Origin: Pseudomonadota bacterium
GTDB taxonomy: Bacteria; Desulfobacterota; Desulfovibrionia; Desulfovibrionales; Desulfovibrionaceae
Length of the DNA: 43,518 nt
Assembly (NCBI GenBank): GCA_023460395.1
Contig: JAEWQB010000002.1
Location: 1 to 43,518 of the forward strand
Direction of reading: 5' to 3'
The position numbers and the translations under genes are program-made. Under the pieces are notes generated by a model, which did not search any database, was not told the DNA's origin, and saw nothing but the letters and a program-made list of their open reading frames with translations. Below are positions 9,025-17,174 of this stretch, one piece after another (the first letter of the stretch is position 1; each line of letters begins with the position of its first letter).

Positions 9025-9333
9025 TTACGCTTCGTACAACAGCAGGTCTTCGCAGGGGGCACCGTCTTCCAGCGCGTCTAAAATCGCGTCAATCTTGTCG
9101 GTGCTGTCCACGCCCTTGTACCACCAGTCAGCAGGCTGGATGACCATGATGGGGCCTTCTTCACAGGCCTTCATACAGCCCGTGGTGGTGATAAGCACGT
9201 CAAGGCCGCGATCCAGCACCTCTTCCTCGATATATTGGGCGAAGCCGTCGGTCTGTTTGAAACAGACACCCTTCGGTTCCCCTTTGGTGCGAAAGCTTTG
9301 ACACAGCATGATTTGATAGGTCGGTTTCGGCAT
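9025..9333 (-). CDS. Thioredoxin-fold [2Fe-2S] ferredoxin, nif-associated
   Basis: The 102-residue protein has the cysteine pattern of thioredoxin-like [2Fe-2S] ferredoxins: C11, C24, C53 and C57 (MLCQSFRTKG, GVCFKQ, TTGCMKACEEGP). Relatives include the Clostridium pasteurianum 2Fe-2S ferredoxin and Azotobacter FeSI-type proteins, several of which are encoded in nif regions and interact with the MoFe protein. Here it sits between the NifB-like gene (41 bases upstream) and nifE, inside the operon. A role in electron supply to cofactor assembly or in protecting nitrogenase is plausible but inferred from position. It is soluble and cytoplasmic, with no signal peptide. Confidence 0.9.
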   Translation of the reverse strand: MPKPTYQIMLCQSFRTKGEPKGVCFKQTDGFAQYIEEEVLDRGLDVLITTTGCMKACEEGPIMVIQPADWWYKGVDSTDKIDAILDALEDGAPCEDLLLYEA

Positions 9334-9374
9334 GTCTGTTCCTCTTTACAGGGTGCGGGTGGTGGTAGAGCGCG

Positions 9375-10688
9375 TTATGCGCCGGTGGAACGGTTGCCGG
9401 CGGGCGAACCAGCGCGACCCTTGCCGCGTTTGCCGCCGCCATACAGCACATCCACTGAGCCTTCGATATTTTCTTCGGTTTGAATGACCCGTATGCCGTG
9501 TGCGGCGAGCACTTCGCGGGGACGCTCTCCCGCACCCGCCGCCAGCACGTAGCGGCAGTCGTTCAGGGTTCCAGCCAGCGCCTCCCAGCGGGAGTCTCCG
9601 CCACCGGGATTGGGAGCTGTCCGGGCTTCCAGCAGCGAAACAGGGCCGTTCTTGGGACCGTACACAAGGAACTTGCGGGCGTGACCAAGGTGCTCGTCAA
9701 CGTCGAACCCGTTGGAGCTAGCCACAGCCACGTATGGTCTGTCTCCTTCTGGGATGGGGAACCCGGCCTGAGGTGTAATAGCTTCGGCACAGTATTCCCC
9801 GCAGTTCGCGCCTGTTTCGGTGTACCCTATGGCTCCAAAGGAGGATTCCAGCAGCGGCTCCACAGGGAGAAAGCGCTTGGCTTCCGTATAGAGGCGCTGC
9901 ATGAGCGCATCGTCCGGCTTGGGAAGTGCCTGCGGTTGCGTGCCGTCGGCGACAGGAAGCGTGGTTCCGGTGGAATCTGTCGTGTCCGCAAACGGCGTGT
10001 AGGGGGCAAGACGCATGGCTTTTACCCCTAGCGAGGCCGCGCGGGCGGCTAGGTCTACAATGTGGGAGTCGTTGATGCCGGGGTAAACCGTGGTGTGTAT
10101 CCGCACGGGAATCCCCGCCCGGCGTAAGGCAGTAATCGCCGTTATCTGGTGTTCCACCAGCAGGGCAGCTCCCGCCGTAAGAGGCAAGGTTTTGGTGCCG
10201 GGACGTATCCAGCCGTAAAGCTGTTCGGTAATGGCGGGGTCCACGGCGTGGAGAATAATAGTCACCTGCGAGTTACCCAGTTGCGCCAGCGCTTCCGCGT
10301 GCGCCGCTGTGTTCAGCCCGCAGGTTATAATGTCTACCGTTGTGCCGGGACAAATTTCCCGGAGCAGACGCAGCGTTTCCAGCGTCAGGCCCGGCGTGGC
10401 GAAAGGATCGCCGGGACCAGCCAGACAGATGGCGGAGGGTGGGGTGCCGTGTTTCGCCTGAAAGGTGGCAAGGGCCTCTTTCGCTTCCTGTGGAGAAAGG
10501 CAGAGTGGAGTTTTGCCCACCAAGTTTTTTTCGGCGGCGGCATAGAGCGCGTCGTCGTATCGGGCGCGGACCGTGGCCTTGGGCGCCACTGCTAGCAGCA
10601 GAGGAAATGTATTTTCAGATGCCTTGCCGGAGGCTGGCCCGGCTTTGTGACTGGGCACGCTATGCGAGGTAGACGGAGAGATTGTCAT
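9375..10688 (-). CDS. NifB paralogue lacking the radical-SAM cysteines, with NifX-like C-terminal domain
   Basis: This 437-residue protein matches NifB along its length: AGPGDP at 90-95 followed by TLETLRLLRE, then VTIILHAVDPAI, PGINDSHI, and a NifX/NafY-like domain from ~317 (RPYVAVASSNGFDVDEHLGH). The segment aligned with the NifB cysteine loop keeps VAPK, but the three cluster-binding cysteines are replaced by Ala38, Ala42 and Asp45 (VAPKATVRARYDDALY). The HPCFN N-terminus is gone too. A CX3C pair near the end of the barrel (ANCGEYCAEA) remains. It cannot be a conventional radical-SAM enzyme. A carrier or chaperone for NifB-co or FeMo-co is a reasonable guess, since NifX-type domains bind these clusters. 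The ATG at 10688 follows AAGGAG. It lies 103 bases after nifK, in the operon, with an intact NifB nearby. Confidence 0.88.
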   Translation of the reverse strand: MTISPSTSHSVPSHKAGPASGKASENTFPLLLAVAPKATVRARYDDALYAAAEKNLVGKTPLCLSPQEAKEALATFQAKHGTPPSAICLAGPGDPFATPGLTLETLRLLREICPGTTVDIITCGLNTAAHAEALAQLGNSQVTIILHAVDPAITEQLYGWIRPGTKTLPLTAGAALLVEHQITAITALRRAGIPVRIHTTVYPGINDSHIVDLAARAASLGVKAMRLAPYTPFADTTDSTGTTLPVADGTQPQALPKPDDALMQRLYTEAKRFLPVEPLLESSFGAIGYTETGANCGEYCAEAITPQAGFPIPEGDRPYVAVASSNGFDVDEHLGHARKFLVYGPKNGPVSLLEARTAPNPGGGDSRWEALAGTLNDCRYVLAAGAGERPREVLAAHGIRVIQTEENIEGSVDVLYGGGKRGKGRAGSPAGNRSTGA

Positions 10689-10745
10689 GGCAGGCTCCTT
10701 ATCCCCCACAGGAGACGACAGATGGGTCGCGAGCGGGGGGAAAGA

Positions 10746-10783
10746 GCGGAGTGCCCGTATTCAACGGAAGCCGGACACTCCGC
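10746..10783 (-). other. Stem-loop just after nifK
   Basis: A 12-base arm at 10746-10757 (GCGGAGTGCCCG) pairs with 10772-10783, with one mismatch, around a 14-base loop starting 8 bases past the nifK stop. No U tract follows, so it more likely protects the 3' end of nifHDK mRNA or causes partial termination. That would set the structural genes above the downstream assembly genes. Confidence 0.5.
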
Positions 10784-10791
10784 CAGATAGC

Positions 10792-12168
10792 TTACAGAAC
10801 CAGTTCAAACTTTTCTTCGGGAGCGTCGCGGTCCTTGCGGTCCAGCAGCACGCCGAGGATTTTTTCCATCAGACGCATGCCGCCTTTGTAGCCCACCGAG
10901 GCAAAGTACTGGTGACCGGGCCGGTCCAGAATGGGGAAGCCGAAGCGCACGTAGGGGAGGTCTTCATCGCGGGCGATATACTTGCAGTATGTGTTGCCCA
11001 TGACGAGGTCCACCGGTTCGTTTTTAATCCACTGGTGCAGGTGGAACATATCGCCTTGCGCACGGACATTGGGGCTGTATCCCTTTTCCAGACACAGTTC
11101 TTTGATCCGTGTTTCAAACTTCTTACCGGGGGTACCGGTAACAATGTGCACGGGCTGCATGTCTAACGAAAGAAGGAACTCTGTCAGCGCGATAAGCTGG
11201 TCAGGGTCGCCCACCAGAGCCACCTTCTTGCCGAAGAAGTACTGGTGGTAGTCCGCCATCATGTCGAGCATCTGCCCGCGTTCAAACATCACGGATTCGG
11301 GAACGGACGTGCCGCCGACGATACGCAGAGCGTCGATGAACCGGTCCGTGGCTTTCAGGCCGATAGGCAGGTCCAGCACCCGGCAAGGCACTTTGAATTT
11401 GCTGTCCAGCAGCCGGGCTGCGTCCGCAGAGCACCATTCGCCGAGAGCCAGAGTGCCGGTGCTGTCACCAGTGCTCCTAATGTCCGCCACGGGCGTACCG
11501 CCTTTGGGGAACATGCTATAGGTTCCGGTCATGGGACCGTTGAGCACGCCGGATGTGTCCGGCAACATGATGAAGGGCACACCCACCAGCGTGATAAGAC
11601 GTTTGATCTCTTCCATGTCCGACGGTTCAACCCAGCCGGGAATGATATTGACCTTATGGTTCTTTTTGCCTGTGGATTCTGCCAGCACATGCACCGCGCC
11701 CTTTACCATGTTGGAAAAGCCGGTAACGTGCGAACCCACATAGCTGGGGGTTGAAGCGTAGATAACCGTCTTGCCGTCCGGCACCTTGCCTTCTTTGCGG
11801 GCCTTGTCCACGATTTGGGCAAGGTCGTCCCCGATGGTTTCCGAAAGGCAGGTGGTGTGCACGGCGATAATTTCCGGCTCGTACACGGTGAAGATGTTCT
11901 CTATGGCCTGCAACAGGTTGGCTTGCCCGCCGAACACGGAAGCGCCTTCGGTGAACGAACTGGTGGAGGCGGAAACTGGCTCCTTGTAGTGGCGGGTAAG
12001 CGTGCTACGGTGGTAGGCGCAGCAGCCTTGGGAGCCGTGGCTATGAGGCAGGCAACCGTGTATTCCCAGTCCTGCGTACATAGCGCCAATGGGCTGGCAG
12101 GTTTTAGCCGGGTTAATATTAAGCGCGGAGCGCTCCTGTATTTCCGTGGGGGTATGTCTAAGCAGCAT
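10792..12168 (-). CDS. nifK: Nitrogenase molybdenum-iron protein beta chain
   Basis: The 458-residue beta subunit forms the alpha2-beta2 MoFe protein with NifD and shares the P-cluster. The P-cluster cysteines are seen at C24 (PAKTCQPIGA), C49 (HGSQGCCAYH) and C107 (HTTCLSETIGDD). The N-terminus is short, like clostridial NifK, lacking the ~50-residue extension of the Azotobacter protein. This fits the enlarged alpha subunit of that nitrogenase group. The gene begins 18 bases after nifD with AAGGA upstream. A stem-loop follows the stop. Confidence 0.98.
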   Translation of the reverse strand: MLLRHTPTEIQERSALNINPAKTCQPIGAMYAGLGIHGCLPHSHGSQGCCAYHRSTLTRHYKEPVSASTSSFTEGASVFGGQANLLQAIENIFTVYEPEIIAVHTTCLSETIGDDLAQIVDKARKEGKVPDGKTVIYASTPSYVGSHVTGFSNMVKGAVHVLAESTGKKNHKVNIIPGWVEPSDMEEIKRLITLVGVPFIMLPDTSGVLNGPMTGTYSMFPKGGTPVADIRSTGDSTGTLALGEWCSADAARLLDSKFKVPCRVLDLPIGLKATDRFIDALRIVGGTSVPESVMFERGQMLDMMADYHQYFFGKKVALVGDPDQLIALTEFLLSLDMQPVHIVTGTPGKKFETRIKELCLEKGYSPNVRAQGDMFHLHQWIKNEPVDLVMGNTYCKYIARDEDLPYVRFGFPILDRPGHQYFASVGYKGGMRLMEKILGVLLDRKDRDAPEEKFELVL

Positions 12169-12186
12169 ATGTGTACCCGTCCTTCC

Positions 12187-13815
12187 TTATTCCCAAACGT
12201 AGGTGGCCGAGAGTTCCGGGTTTTCTTCCCATGGAGCCTTCATACCGGACCAGATTTTTGCGGAGACCATGCGTTGAATTTCTTTATAGAAATTGATGGC
12301 TCCCACGAATCCGGCATAGGGTCCGCCGTAGTCGTAGCTGTGCAGTTGCTTGAGCGGCACCCCCATTTTCTGGATGGAGAACTTCTCTTTGATGCCAGCG
12401 CAGAAAATGTCGGGTTTGAGCAATTCTACCAGCTTGTCGGCCTCGTACTGGTTCAGGTCGTCAATGACGAGGGAGTTGGCTTCCATGTCAGGCATCATGC
12501 CTTCGTATTCCTTGAAGCCGAATCCTTCTTCCACCAGCTTTTTCAGGTCTTCTTCCGTCTTGCGGGGGCGGAACCGGGTTTCATCCGGGGTGATTTCCAG
12601 TTCCTCAATGTTCCGGCTGTCGGCGTCCACCTTGATATCGGGGATAACGTGACGTCCTTCATAGTCGTCGCGGTGTCCGAACTCATATCCCGCGGACAGC
12701 GTGCGCATGCCCATTTCGGTAAAGAGTTCCTGATAGTGGTGAGCACGGGAACCACCCACAAAGAGCATGGCGGTTTTGCCTTTGGTGAAGGGAAACACCT
12801 CGTCCTGCACGGCCTTTACGGCGGGCATTTCTTCGGCGATCACTTCTTCCACGCGGTCAATGAGCTTTTTGTCACCGAAATACTGGGCTATTTTGCGCAG
12901 TGACTTGGCGGTGGCTTCCGCCCCGATGAAGTTGATCTTGATCCACGGAATGCCGTATTTGGTTTCCATCATTTCCGCGACGTAGTTGATGGACCGGTGG
13001 CACATAACGGTGTTCAGGTCCGCCGTGTGGGCGGTGGCAAACTGCTCATACGTGGAGTTGCCGCTGAATGTGGAAACCAGCGTCATGCCGCATTTTTCAA
13101 GAATGCGTTCAATCTCAAACGCGTCGCCGCCAATGTTGTATTCACCCAGCACGTTGATTTTATACTCACCGAGCTTCGCGGTGTCGTCTTCGCCCACCAC
13201 GTGTGTGAATATCTGGTTGTTGGCGATATGGTGCCCTGCGGACTGGGAAACGCCTTTATAGCCTTCGCAACTGAACGCGAAGACGTTGATGCCCAGTTTT
13301 TCTTTCAGGCGGCGTGCCACGGCGTGCACGTCGTCACCAATAAGGCCCACGGGACAGGTGGCGAAAATGGCCATGGCCTTGGGTTTGAATATTTCGTAGG
13401 CTTCAAGACAGGCTTTTTCCAGCTTCTTTTCCCCGCCGAAGATAATGTCCTCTTCCTGCATGTCAGTGGAAAAGGCATAGGGCATGAAGTTGGGGTCCGT
13501 GTCGGAAACCGGTTTGGTCTGGTTGCGGCGGGTGAGCCATGAATAGAAGCCACAGCCTATGGGACCGTGCGTAATGTTCACGATATCCCGCGTGGGGCCG
13601 AGAATAACCCCTTTGCATCCGGCGTAGGTGCAGCCGCGCATGGTGATGATGCCCGGTATGGTGCGCACGTTGGCCATGATTTCGGTATCGGTTTCATTTC
13701 CGGTAACGTGTATCTGCTTGGCGCGTTTGCGGGCCACCTTGGGGGGATACTTCTTAAGAAGCTCCTCCTTGATCTCGGCGGCGCTTAATGCGCTTTTTTT
13801 CTTTTCAACAGCCAT
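12187..13815 (-). CDS. nifD: Nitrogenase molybdenum-iron protein alpha chain
   Basis: The 542-residue catalytic alpha subunit carries the FeMo-cofactor. P-cluster cysteines are C62 (RGCTYAGCKG), C88 (GPIGCGFY) and C153 (ATCPVGLIGDD). The cofactor ligands are C271 (VMCHRSINY) and H492 (LHSYDYGGPY), and the substrate-gating His is in AGHHIANN at ~194-195. The protein is longer than the Azotobacter chain because of an insertion in the C-terminal third (about residues 380-430, rich in charged residues), as in Clostridium pasteurianum NifD. This marks it as molybdenum-type from the anaerobe group rather than VnfD or AnfD. nifI2 lies 97 bases upstream and nifK 18 bases downstream. Confidence 0.98.
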   Translation of the reverse strand: MAVEKKKSALSAAEIKEELLKKYPPKVARKRAKQIHVTGNETDTEIMANVRTIPGIITMRGCTYAGCKGVILGPTRDIVNITHGPIGCGFYSWLTRRNQTKPVSDTDPNFMPYAFSTDMQEEDIIFGGEKKLEKACLEAYEIFKPKAMAIFATCPVGLIGDDVHAVARRLKEKLGINVFAFSCEGYKGVSQSAGHHIANNQIFTHVVGEDDTAKLGEYKINVLGEYNIGGDAFEIERILEKCGMTLVSTFSGNSTYEQFATAHTADLNTVMCHRSINYVAEMMETKYGIPWIKINFIGAEATAKSLRKIAQYFGDKKLIDRVEEVIAEEMPAVKAVQDEVFPFTKGKTAMLFVGGSRAHHYQELFTEMGMRTLSAGYEFGHRDDYEGRHVIPDIKVDADSRNIEELEITPDETRFRPRKTEEDLKKLVEEGFGFKEYEGMMPDMEANSLVIDDLNQYEADKLVELLKPDIFCAGIKEKFSIQKMGVPLKQLHSYDYGGPYAGFVGAINFYKEIQRMVSAKIWSGMKAPWEENPELSATYVWE

Positions 13816-13912
13816 ACTGTGTCCCTCTTATTCTGCTGGTCCGGCGTATGTCCCGATGGTCCAAGGTCGTCGGGTCCGGGTCGTTCCGCGGGCTTTTGCA
13901 GCGTGTGATTAG

Positions 13913-14287
13913 TTAGAGAATGGCCTTTTCGCCGGATTCTCCGGTACGCACACGCACCGCTTCGGGCACGGGGCAGACGAAGATTTTTCCGTCGCCGGGT
14001 TTGCCGGTCTTGTTGGTGGCGATAAGTGTTGCCACCACATCATTCACCTGCTCGTCAGGCACCACCACGGTGACCATGCGCTTGGGATAGAGCCGGTCTT
14101 TGTCACCCAGCAGCTCTATGGCCTCCTCATATCCCTTCTTCGCGCCCTGTAGCAGGTGCGAACTGACCAATCCCATCCCTCTGCCATACGCTTCCTGCGC
14201 GAAGAACGCGTCCACGCCGATTTCGGTCAGGGCTTTTTTCGTCCTGTTCATCATGTTGATGCGGACAATGGCCACTATCTCTTTCAT
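13913..14287 (-). CDS. nifI2: NifI2, PII-like regulator of nitrogenase
   Basis: This 124-residue GlnB-family protein begins MKEIVAIVRINMM and ends with the PII-type C-terminal strand (GDGKIFVCPVPEAVRVRTGE). In methanogens and many anaerobes NifI1 and NifI2 together bind NifDK and block NifH docking when nitrogen is plentiful, with release by 2-oxoglutarate and ATP. The placement between nifH and nifD and the longer region around residues 40-65, compared with GlnB, identify the NifI2 type. Its start overlaps the nifI1 stop by four bases (ATGA), so the two are co-translated. No tyrosine at the GlnB uridylylation position is evident. Confidence 0.93.
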   Translation of the reverse strand: MKEIVAIVRINMMNRTKKALTEIGVDAFFAQEAYGRGMGLVSSHLLQGAKKGYEEAIELLGDKDRLYPKRMVTVVVPDEQVNDVVATLIATNKTGKPGDGKIFVCPVPEAVRVRTGESGEKAIL

Positions 14288-14625
14288 GCGGCGGCCTCCT
14301 GTTCTTCGTGTACCCCGGAACTGATGGTGTATACGTCTTCAACAGGCGTGATGAATATCTTGCCGTCGCCGAAAGCCCCTTTGGTGCCGGAACGGGCGGT
14401 CTTCATGATGGTTTCCACCACGAAGTCCTTGTCCGTAGTCTTCACCACGCTGATAAGCATGGTCTTGGGAATTTCGTCGTAGGTCACTTCGCCGATTTTG
14501 ATGCCGCGCTGTTTGCCGCGTCCGGCGACGGACAGCTTGGTCACGGCGGGGAATCCCGCATCCATAAGAGCTGCCAGAATTTCGTCCGACTTTTCGGGGC
14601 GCACAATGGCTCGAACCATGATCAT
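14284..14625 (-). CDS. nifI1: NifI1, PII-like regulator of nitrogenase
   Basis: This 113-residue PII-family protein (MIMVRAIVRPEKSDEIL, later GAFGDGKIFITPVEDVYTISSG) is the partner of NifI2 in post-translational control of nitrogenase activity by fixed nitrogen. It follows nifH by 43 bases with a clear GGAG ribosome site, and its stop overlaps the nifI2 start. The pair between nifH and nifD is the arrangement known in methanogens, clostridia and sulfate reducers. It implies that this organism regulates nitrogenase through NifI rather than by DraT/DraG ADP-ribosylation; no draT or draG is present here. Confidence 0.93.
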   Translation of the reverse strand: MIMVRAIVRPEKSDEILAALMDAGFPAVTKLSVAGRGKQRGIKIGEVTYDEIPKTMLISVVKTTDKDFVVETIMKTARSGTKGAFGDGKIFITPVEDVYTISSGVHEEQEAAA

Positions 14626-14668
14626 TGCAATTCTCCTTAGGTGTTCGCGGCGTGTCAGTGGTGCCGGG

Positions 14669-15499
14669 TTAGGCGTTCATCAGACCGTAATCCATGAGCA
14701 ACTGCTCAAGCTCTTCAATTTCCAGAGGCTTGGGCACCACGAATACTTTGTTGGAGTCTATGGCCTTGGCGAGGTTGCGGTAGTGGTCGGCCTGTGTGCA
14801 CTGGGGATTCCAGTCAATGACCGTGCGGCGGTTAATTTCGGCGCGCTGCACATCGTTGTCACGCGGGACGAAGTAGATCATCTGAGTCCCCAGCTTGCGG
14901 GCTAGTTCCTCAATCATTTCTTTCTCGTTATCCACGTTTCGGGAGTTGCAAATAAGCCCGCCAAGGCGCACCCCGCCCGCTTCGGCGTACTTCACAATGC
15001 CTTTGCAGATGTTGTTGGCGGCATACATTGCCATCATTTCGCCGGAACAGACGATGTAGATTTCTTCTGCCTTGCCGTCGCGAATGGGCATGGCGAAACC
15101 GCCACACACAACGTCGCCAAGCACGTCGTAGAACACGTAGTCGAGTCCTTCGTTTTCTTCATACGCGCCCAACGATTCGAGCATGTTGATGGAAGTGATG
15201 ATGCCGCGACCGGCACATCCCACACCCGGTTCCGGTCCGCCGGATTCTACGGCCCATGAGTCACCAAAGCCCTTTTTGCGGATGTCTTCCAACTCCACAT
15301 CTTCGCCTTCTTCGCGCAGGGTATCCAGAACGGTCTTCTGGGCCAGCCCACCGAGCAGCAGACGTGTGGAGTCCGCCTTGGGGTCACACCCCACAACCAT
15401 GACTTTGCGGCCGAGAGATTCCGCCAAACCAGCCACCGTGTTCTGTGTTGTGGTGGACTTGCCGATGCCGCCCTTTCCGTAAATGGCCACTTTCCTCAT
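14669..15499 (-). CDS. nifH: Nitrogenase iron protein (dinitrogenase reductase)
   Basis: The 276-residue NifH dimer passes electrons to NifDK with ATP hydrolysis. Walker A GKGGIGKST is at residues 8-16. The [4Fe-4S] ligands are C95 (GVGCAGRGI) and C132 (DVLGDVVCGGF, switch II). Arg98 is the residue ADP-ribosylated in organisms with DraT. The ATG at 15499 is chosen over an in-frame start 33 bases upstream because GGAGG precedes it at the right distance and MRKVAIYGKGG is the usual N-terminus. It is the first gene of the minus-strand nif operon, served by the sigma-54 promoter at 15616-15630. Confidence 0.99.
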   Translation of the reverse strand: MRKVAIYGKGGIGKSTTTQNTVAGLAESLGRKVMVVGCDPKADSTRLLLGGLAQKTVLDTLREEGEDVELEDIRKKGFGDSWAVESGGPEPGVGCAGRGIITSINMLESLGAYEENEGLDYVFYDVLGDVVCGGFAMPIRDGKAEEIYIVCSGEMMAMYAANNICKGIVKYAEAGGVRLGGLICNSRNVDNEKEMIEELARKLGTQMIYFVPRDNDVQRAEINRRTVIDWNPQCTQADHYRNLAKAIDSNKVFVVPKPLEIEELEQLLMDYGLMNA

Positions 15500-15615
15500 G
15501 GTTTCCTCCATGTATGGTGCCTTGTTTCGCATGCGCCTCCCGGACCTTCCGGGGAGGTGTGCCTAACAAACTGAAAATGTTATCTATGGGAGCTGTGCTC
15601 TTGTGATGTTACAAG

Positions 15616-15630
15616 GCAAGGGACGTGCCA
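15616..15630 (-). promoter_or_regulatory. Sigma-54 promoter of the nifH operon
   Basis: On the minus strand the sequence reads TGGCACGTCCCTTGC, an exact match to the -24/-12 consensus TGGCACG-N4-TTGC. It is 117 bases upstream of the nifH start, so transcription should begin near 15604. This requires an enhancer-binding activator, here NifA. Confidence 0.9.
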
Positions 15631-15689
15631 AAAATAGAGGTGGCATCCAACTGATTGTTTTCATGATAGAAGCACGAAAAAACATCCTT

Positions 15690-15760
15690 TCGGGACAGTC
15701 GCGGAGGCTGTGAAACTACATTCCTGCTAGCGACAAAAGTGTTAGCGCCTACAATTTTCG
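15690..15760. promoter_or_regulatory. Candidate activator-binding region between nifH and nifV
   Basis: I could not find the classical NifA site TGT-N10-ACA. The stretch between the two divergent sigma-54 promoters instead holds a shorter dyad TGT-N8-ACA at 15740-15753, an ACAG-N9-CTGT dyad at 15695-15711, and TAGCG repeated at 15728 and 15743. Any of these could be the enhancer shared by both promoters. The assignment is a guess from position. Confidence 0.3.
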
Positions 15761-15838
15761 TGAGTGCGGCACATGACGGAGGTGGAAGAACGCCTTGAAA
15801 GACGGGGGAATGGAAGATTCCCCTTCTCGCCACCACGC

Positions 15839-15854
15839 TGGCATCGGCATTGCA
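15839..15854 (+). promoter_or_regulatory. Sigma-54 promoter of nifV
   Basis: TGGCATCGGCATTGCA matches the sigma-54 -24/-12 consensus with correct spacing (TGGC, 7 bases, TTGC). Initiation would fall near 15864, about 100 bases upstream of the nifV start at 15963. It mirrors the nifH promoter on the other strand. Confidence 0.75.
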
Positions 15855-15962
15855 ACACATACGCCGCAGGCTGTTCTGCATCCCCCGTCGTCTTCACGAA
15901 GCCGTGTTGCGGAATTCCACCGCCAACGCGTGTTGGGGAACGCACACCCGCAAGGAGCCTAC

Positions 15963-17117
15963 ATGTTGCTGGATACCACGCTACGCGAGGGTGAACAGGC
16001 GTTTGGCGTTTACATGGATATAGCCGCCAAGCGGTATATCGTGGAAACGCTGGCCCGTGCGGGCATAGAAGAACTGGAAATAGGGTATGTGGGGCAAGAG
16101 TGCTTGCCCGCACTGCTGGAACACGCTCGCCGGGTGGCACCGCACATGGCTGTTTCCGTGTGGTGCCGCTGCCGCGAGGCAGACGTCCGCGCCGCGGCGG
16201 AACTGGGGGTGCGCCGTATAAACATGGGCGTGCCCGTTTCTCACGCGCACATCACGGAACGGCTGCGCACCACGGAAGCGGCACTGCGTGACCAGTTGGC
16301 GGCTGTAATTTCGTTGGCCCGTAGTCGCGGCATTTCGTTTATTTCTCTGGGGCTGGAAGACTGCTCGCGTGCCGAAATTGATGACGCCGTGCGCATGGCG
16401 GGATTTGGTGTGGGGCTGGGAGCGGCGCGCATTCGGCTTTCCGACACGGTGGGGTTGCTCACACCCGTAAGCACCGCGCAACTGGTCACACGGTTCCGCG
16501 CATCATTGCCACGGGAAACGCGCATTGGGACGCATTTTCATAATGACTTCGGCATGGCCACGGCGAATGCCATTACCGCGTTGGTATATGGAGCGGACTG
16601 TGCGGACGTTTCCGTGCTGGGGATTGGGGAACGCGCGGGGATTGCCCGGTTGGAAGAGGTGGCTGCGGCGTGTCTGCTGCGGCTTGCGGGAGAGTCGCAT
16701 TTCCGGGCATATGATCTCCCTTTGCTGCGGGCGTTGGCGGAGGATATCGCAGAACTTGCCCATGTGGTTATCCCCCGGAACCGCCCGATTCTGGGCCAAG
16801 ATATTTTTGCGGTGGAAAGCGGGCTGCATACGGATGGGCTTCAGAAACAGCCCTCTTTGTTCGAGCCATTTGATCCGGCTCTGGTGGACGGACGACGTCT
16901 CGTCGGGCTGGGACGGAAATCTGGGCGTGCCGCTGTGGTGGGCGCCGCTCGTGACGCGGGATTTGAACTGGAGCAGGAGGCTGCGGATATGCTCGTGAAG
17001 CGCGTCCGCGATGTCGCCGACCGTCTGAATCGGACCTTGCATGACGAGGAATTCAGAGAGCTTTGCCACGAGTGCGCGGGTGCTTCCCCGCCTCGTTCAT
17101 CAAGCGGGAATATGTAA
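15963..17117 (+). CDS. nifV: NifV, homocitrate synthase
   Basis: This 384-residue enzyme of the DRE-TIM metallolyase family condenses acetyl-CoA and 2-oxoglutarate to homocitrate, the organic ligand of FeMo-co. It begins MLLDTTLREGEQAFGV with the substrate/metal motif at residues 4-12, and has the metal-binding HxH in GTHFHNDFGMA. The start at 15963 is chosen because AAGGAG lies just upstream and the family motif begins at once. A frame running back to TTG 15795 would add 56 unrelated residues across the sigma-54 promoter at 15839 and is therefore rejected. It is divergent from nifH. No leuB/aksD-type genes adjoin it, favouring a nitrogenase rather than lysine role. Confidence 0.95.
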   Translation: MLLDTTLREGEQAFGVYMDIAAKRYIVETLARAGIEELEIGYVGQECLPALLEHARRVAPHMAVSVWCRCREADVRAAAELGVRRINMGVPVSHAHITERLRTTEAALRDQLAAVISLARSRGISFISLGLEDCSRAEIDDAVRMAGFGVGLGAARIRLSDTVGLLTPVSTAQLVTRFRASLPRETRIGTHFHNDFGMATANAITALVYGADCADVSVLGIGERAGIARLEEVAAACLLRLAGESHFRAYDLPLLRALAEDIAELAHVVIPRNRPILGQDIFAVESGLHTDGLQKQPSLFEPFDPALVDGRRLVGLGRKSGRAAVVGAARDAGFELEQEAADMLVKRVRDVADRLNRTLHDEEFRELCHECAGASPPRSSSGNM

Positions 17118-17174
17118 CTGTATGGATTATGGTGTGCGGAGGGAATATGGGGAACGGCATACCGCATCACCCTT

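Noticed and set aside
15795..15962. 56-codon N-terminal extension of NifV from TTG 15795
   Set aside because: It contains the nifV sigma-54 promoter, lacks a ribosome site, and does not resemble NifV. AAGGAG before 15963 and the immediate DTTLREGEQ motif fix the start.
17128..17172. Possible terminator hairpin between convergent nifV and lysR (GGTGTGCGG/CCGCATCACC)
   Set aside because: The stem needs a bulge, the loop is over 20 bases and there is no U run. It is too weak to list.
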